DNA of 64,000 bases from PVC group bacterium (ex Bugula neritina AB1). Its GTDB lineage: Bacteria > GCA-001730085. The notes under the pieces were generated by a model. The model searched no databases, was not told where the DNA came from, and was given only the letters and a program-made list of their open reading frames with translations. Location of the stretch: contig MDLB01000107.1 of the NCBI GenBank assembly GCA_001730085.1, forward strand, positions 38,027-102,026. Direction: 5' to 3'. Every line of letters begins with the position of its first letter. The first letter of the stretch is position 1. Shown one piece after another: positions 63,173 through 64,000 of this stretch. Position numbers and translations under genes: made by a program.

Positions 63173-63451
63173 CTATAATCTTTTAAGATTATTAATTAGA
63201 AAGTTCCTCATGAGTATACATAAGCTAAAGCTTAGGTAATTTAGCTGAAGATTAGAGAGTCTATCGCGCTTAGTATTCTAGGTAGATAGGATTGTTGCAC
63301 TAAAGGGAAAGGGGTTTTATTGTTGGTGGATCATTTTCTAACTATCGAATCTCCAGAAATTCGATCAAAAATCTTTTGCAAATCTCTAATTTTTAATCCA
63401 TAATAAAAAAGTATCTTATAAAAGTAACCTTTAAAAGAAATATCAATTTTT
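63173..63451. other. Gene-poor stretch in the accessory tail
   Basis: About 280 bp between the IS-like hairpin and the next small gene. It has several short imperfect repeats (for example TTAGGTAATTTAGC) but no recognised gene, tRNA or promoter. A 73-codon frame on the minus strand overlaps the small gene at 63452 and is not supported. Confidence 0.4.
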
Positions 63452-63679
63452 ATGAAAAAACAATTTAAAGAATTTAAAAATGGATGCATACTCGGGTTCA
63501 AAGAATTTGGCTTGTTTTTCCTTGCTTCTTTAGGACTTCTTTTTATTAACACTCTAGCAGACCTGCTTGAGGAAGATCAACTTATACACCCAGAAATATT
63601 ATGGTGGCCAAGAACATTAGCTCTTTATCTTTTTTGGCGTTTTGCAGGTTTTTGTTATAGAAATATTAAACTACCTTGA
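63452..63679 (+). CDS. Small membrane protein, unknown
   Basis: 75 residues. A charged N-terminus (KKQFKEFKNG) is followed by a hydrophobic helix (about 18-35, FGLFFLASLGLLFINTL), an acidic loop (LLEEDQLIHPE) and a second hydrophobic segment with aromatic residues (WWPRTLALYLFWRFAGF). The N-in hairpin topology and clean start make it plausible as a real gene. No family recognised and the ribosome binding site is weak. Its last 9 bp overlap the end of a convergent small gene. Confidence 0.5.
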   Translation: MKKQFKEFKNGCILGFKEFGLFFLASLGLLFINTLADLLEEDQLIHPEILWWPRTLALYLFWRFAGFCYRNIKLP

Positions 63680-63880
63680 ACTGATATTTTCCAGTTCATT
63701 TTGATATCTATGAAAATCTTTGACGAAGCGATCGCCATATCTATTGAACATATCTAAAACATCATCTGCATTATTAATATTGTATTTATGAGTTTCTAGA
63801 ACACCCCAATCTCTATCTTTTTTTTCAAAAATAATAAAATTGGTATTCTTATCCTTTGAAACAAAAAGAAACCTCTGCAC
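63671..63880 (-). CDS. Small hydrophilic protein, unknown
   Basis: 69 residues from a GTG at 63880. The composition is protein-like and polar, with FIIFEKKDRDWGVLETHKYN and a helical C-terminus DVLDMFNRYGDRF. No membrane segment, no signal peptide, no recognised family. The GTG has no ribosome binding site, but TATACT lies about 20 bases upstream. It converges on the small membrane protein gene with a 9-bp overlap. Possibly a fragment of a longer gene. Confidence 0.42.
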   Translation of the reverse strand: MQRFLFVSKDKNTNFIIFEKKDRDWGVLETHKYNINNADDVLDMFNRYGDRFVKDFHRYQNELENISSR

Positions 63881-64000
63881 TAAAATAAAAAAAGTATAAA
63901 AGTTAAGAGTATTAAAGAAAAAAAATACCCGAAGACCGTAAAGAGTTAGATTCTTCTGAAAATTCTAAAAACATTAAAATCTCTTATTCTAAAGATGAAA

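Noticed and set aside
63900-64000. Possible coding sequence at the right edge (plus strand, IPEDRKELDSSENSKNIKIS)
   Set aside because: The frame looks protein-like but has no start codon in the window and is only about 30 codons, too little to call.

Overview
The window comes from the chromosome of an AT-rich, double-membraned bacterium. It carries TolC, LolCD, a Gram-negative type YidC and FabI, and it spans the replication-origin region. No rRNA is present. The lineage is uncertain. The atp operon is unsplit, the succinate:quinone reductase has a single b558-type membrane subunit, the order is dnaA-[oriC]-dnaN-dciA-gyrB-gyrA, and the GyrA active-site region reads [18 protein letters not shown]. 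From remembered family sequences these features resemble the PVC/Omnitrophota neighbourhood more than Alphaproteobacteria. This is an inference; no decisive marker such as 16S is available.

Layout: (1) 1-2.9 kb, a type I secretion ABC transporter cut by the window edge plus its TolC-like partner. (2) 3.2-10.5 kb, an exported HAD-family protein, divergent from a two-subunit class I fumarase, then the overlapping cluster HAD phosphatase-lysS-lolC-lolD. (3) 10.7-25.3 kb, a long run on the minus strand: mnmG-parA-parB-atpZ-atpI-atpE1-atpB-atpE2-atpFHAGDC-sdhCAB. (4) 25.7-28.1 kb, a non-coding array of 11 repeat units separating mnmG from mnmE. (5) 28.4-33.2 kb, rpmH-rnpA-yidD-yidC-mnmE, a Fur-family regulator and initiator tRNA-Met. 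(6) 33.9-44.4 kb on the plus strand, sufBCDSU-nfu-tgt, pilT and a large membrane Ser/Thr kinase. (7) 44.4-48.0 kb, thyA-folA and dnaA. (8) 48.05-48.57 kb, the probable oriC: DnaA boxes, AT-rich DNA and a visible change of strand composition (C>G to the left, G>C to the right). (9) 48.6-57.5 kb, dnaN-dciA-gyrB-gyrA-ndk-queF-mutY-fluC. (10) 57.6-62.4 kb on the minus strand, ftsB, eno, alr, rsmI and fabI. (11) 62.4-64 kb, a decayed accessory tail with small unknown genes, a pseudogene and an IS200/IS605-like end hairpin.

How the genes work together: fumarase, SQR and ATP synthase form an energy module. The SUF system plus Nfu can supply the Fe-S clusters of fumarase, SdhB and MutY. DnaA, DnaN, DciA, gyrase and ParAB form a replication and segregation module around oriC.

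Two observations stand out. The ATP synthase operon has two c-subunit genes flanking atpB. One (c2) carries a two-carboxylate motif like that known from Na+-dependent rotors. The other (c1) has lost the ion-binding carboxylate, which is replaced by Ser, and the RQP loop. Second, the 11-unit array near parAB carries in every unit a palindromic core, GTTCCCAAGGGAAC or a variant. Units are spaced 246-250 or 188 bp apart in an 872-bp higher-order pattern. A 12-of-14 match to this core lies inside oriC. I saw no canonical parS by eye, so the array is a candidate divergent centromere or ParB/Noc-like loading region.
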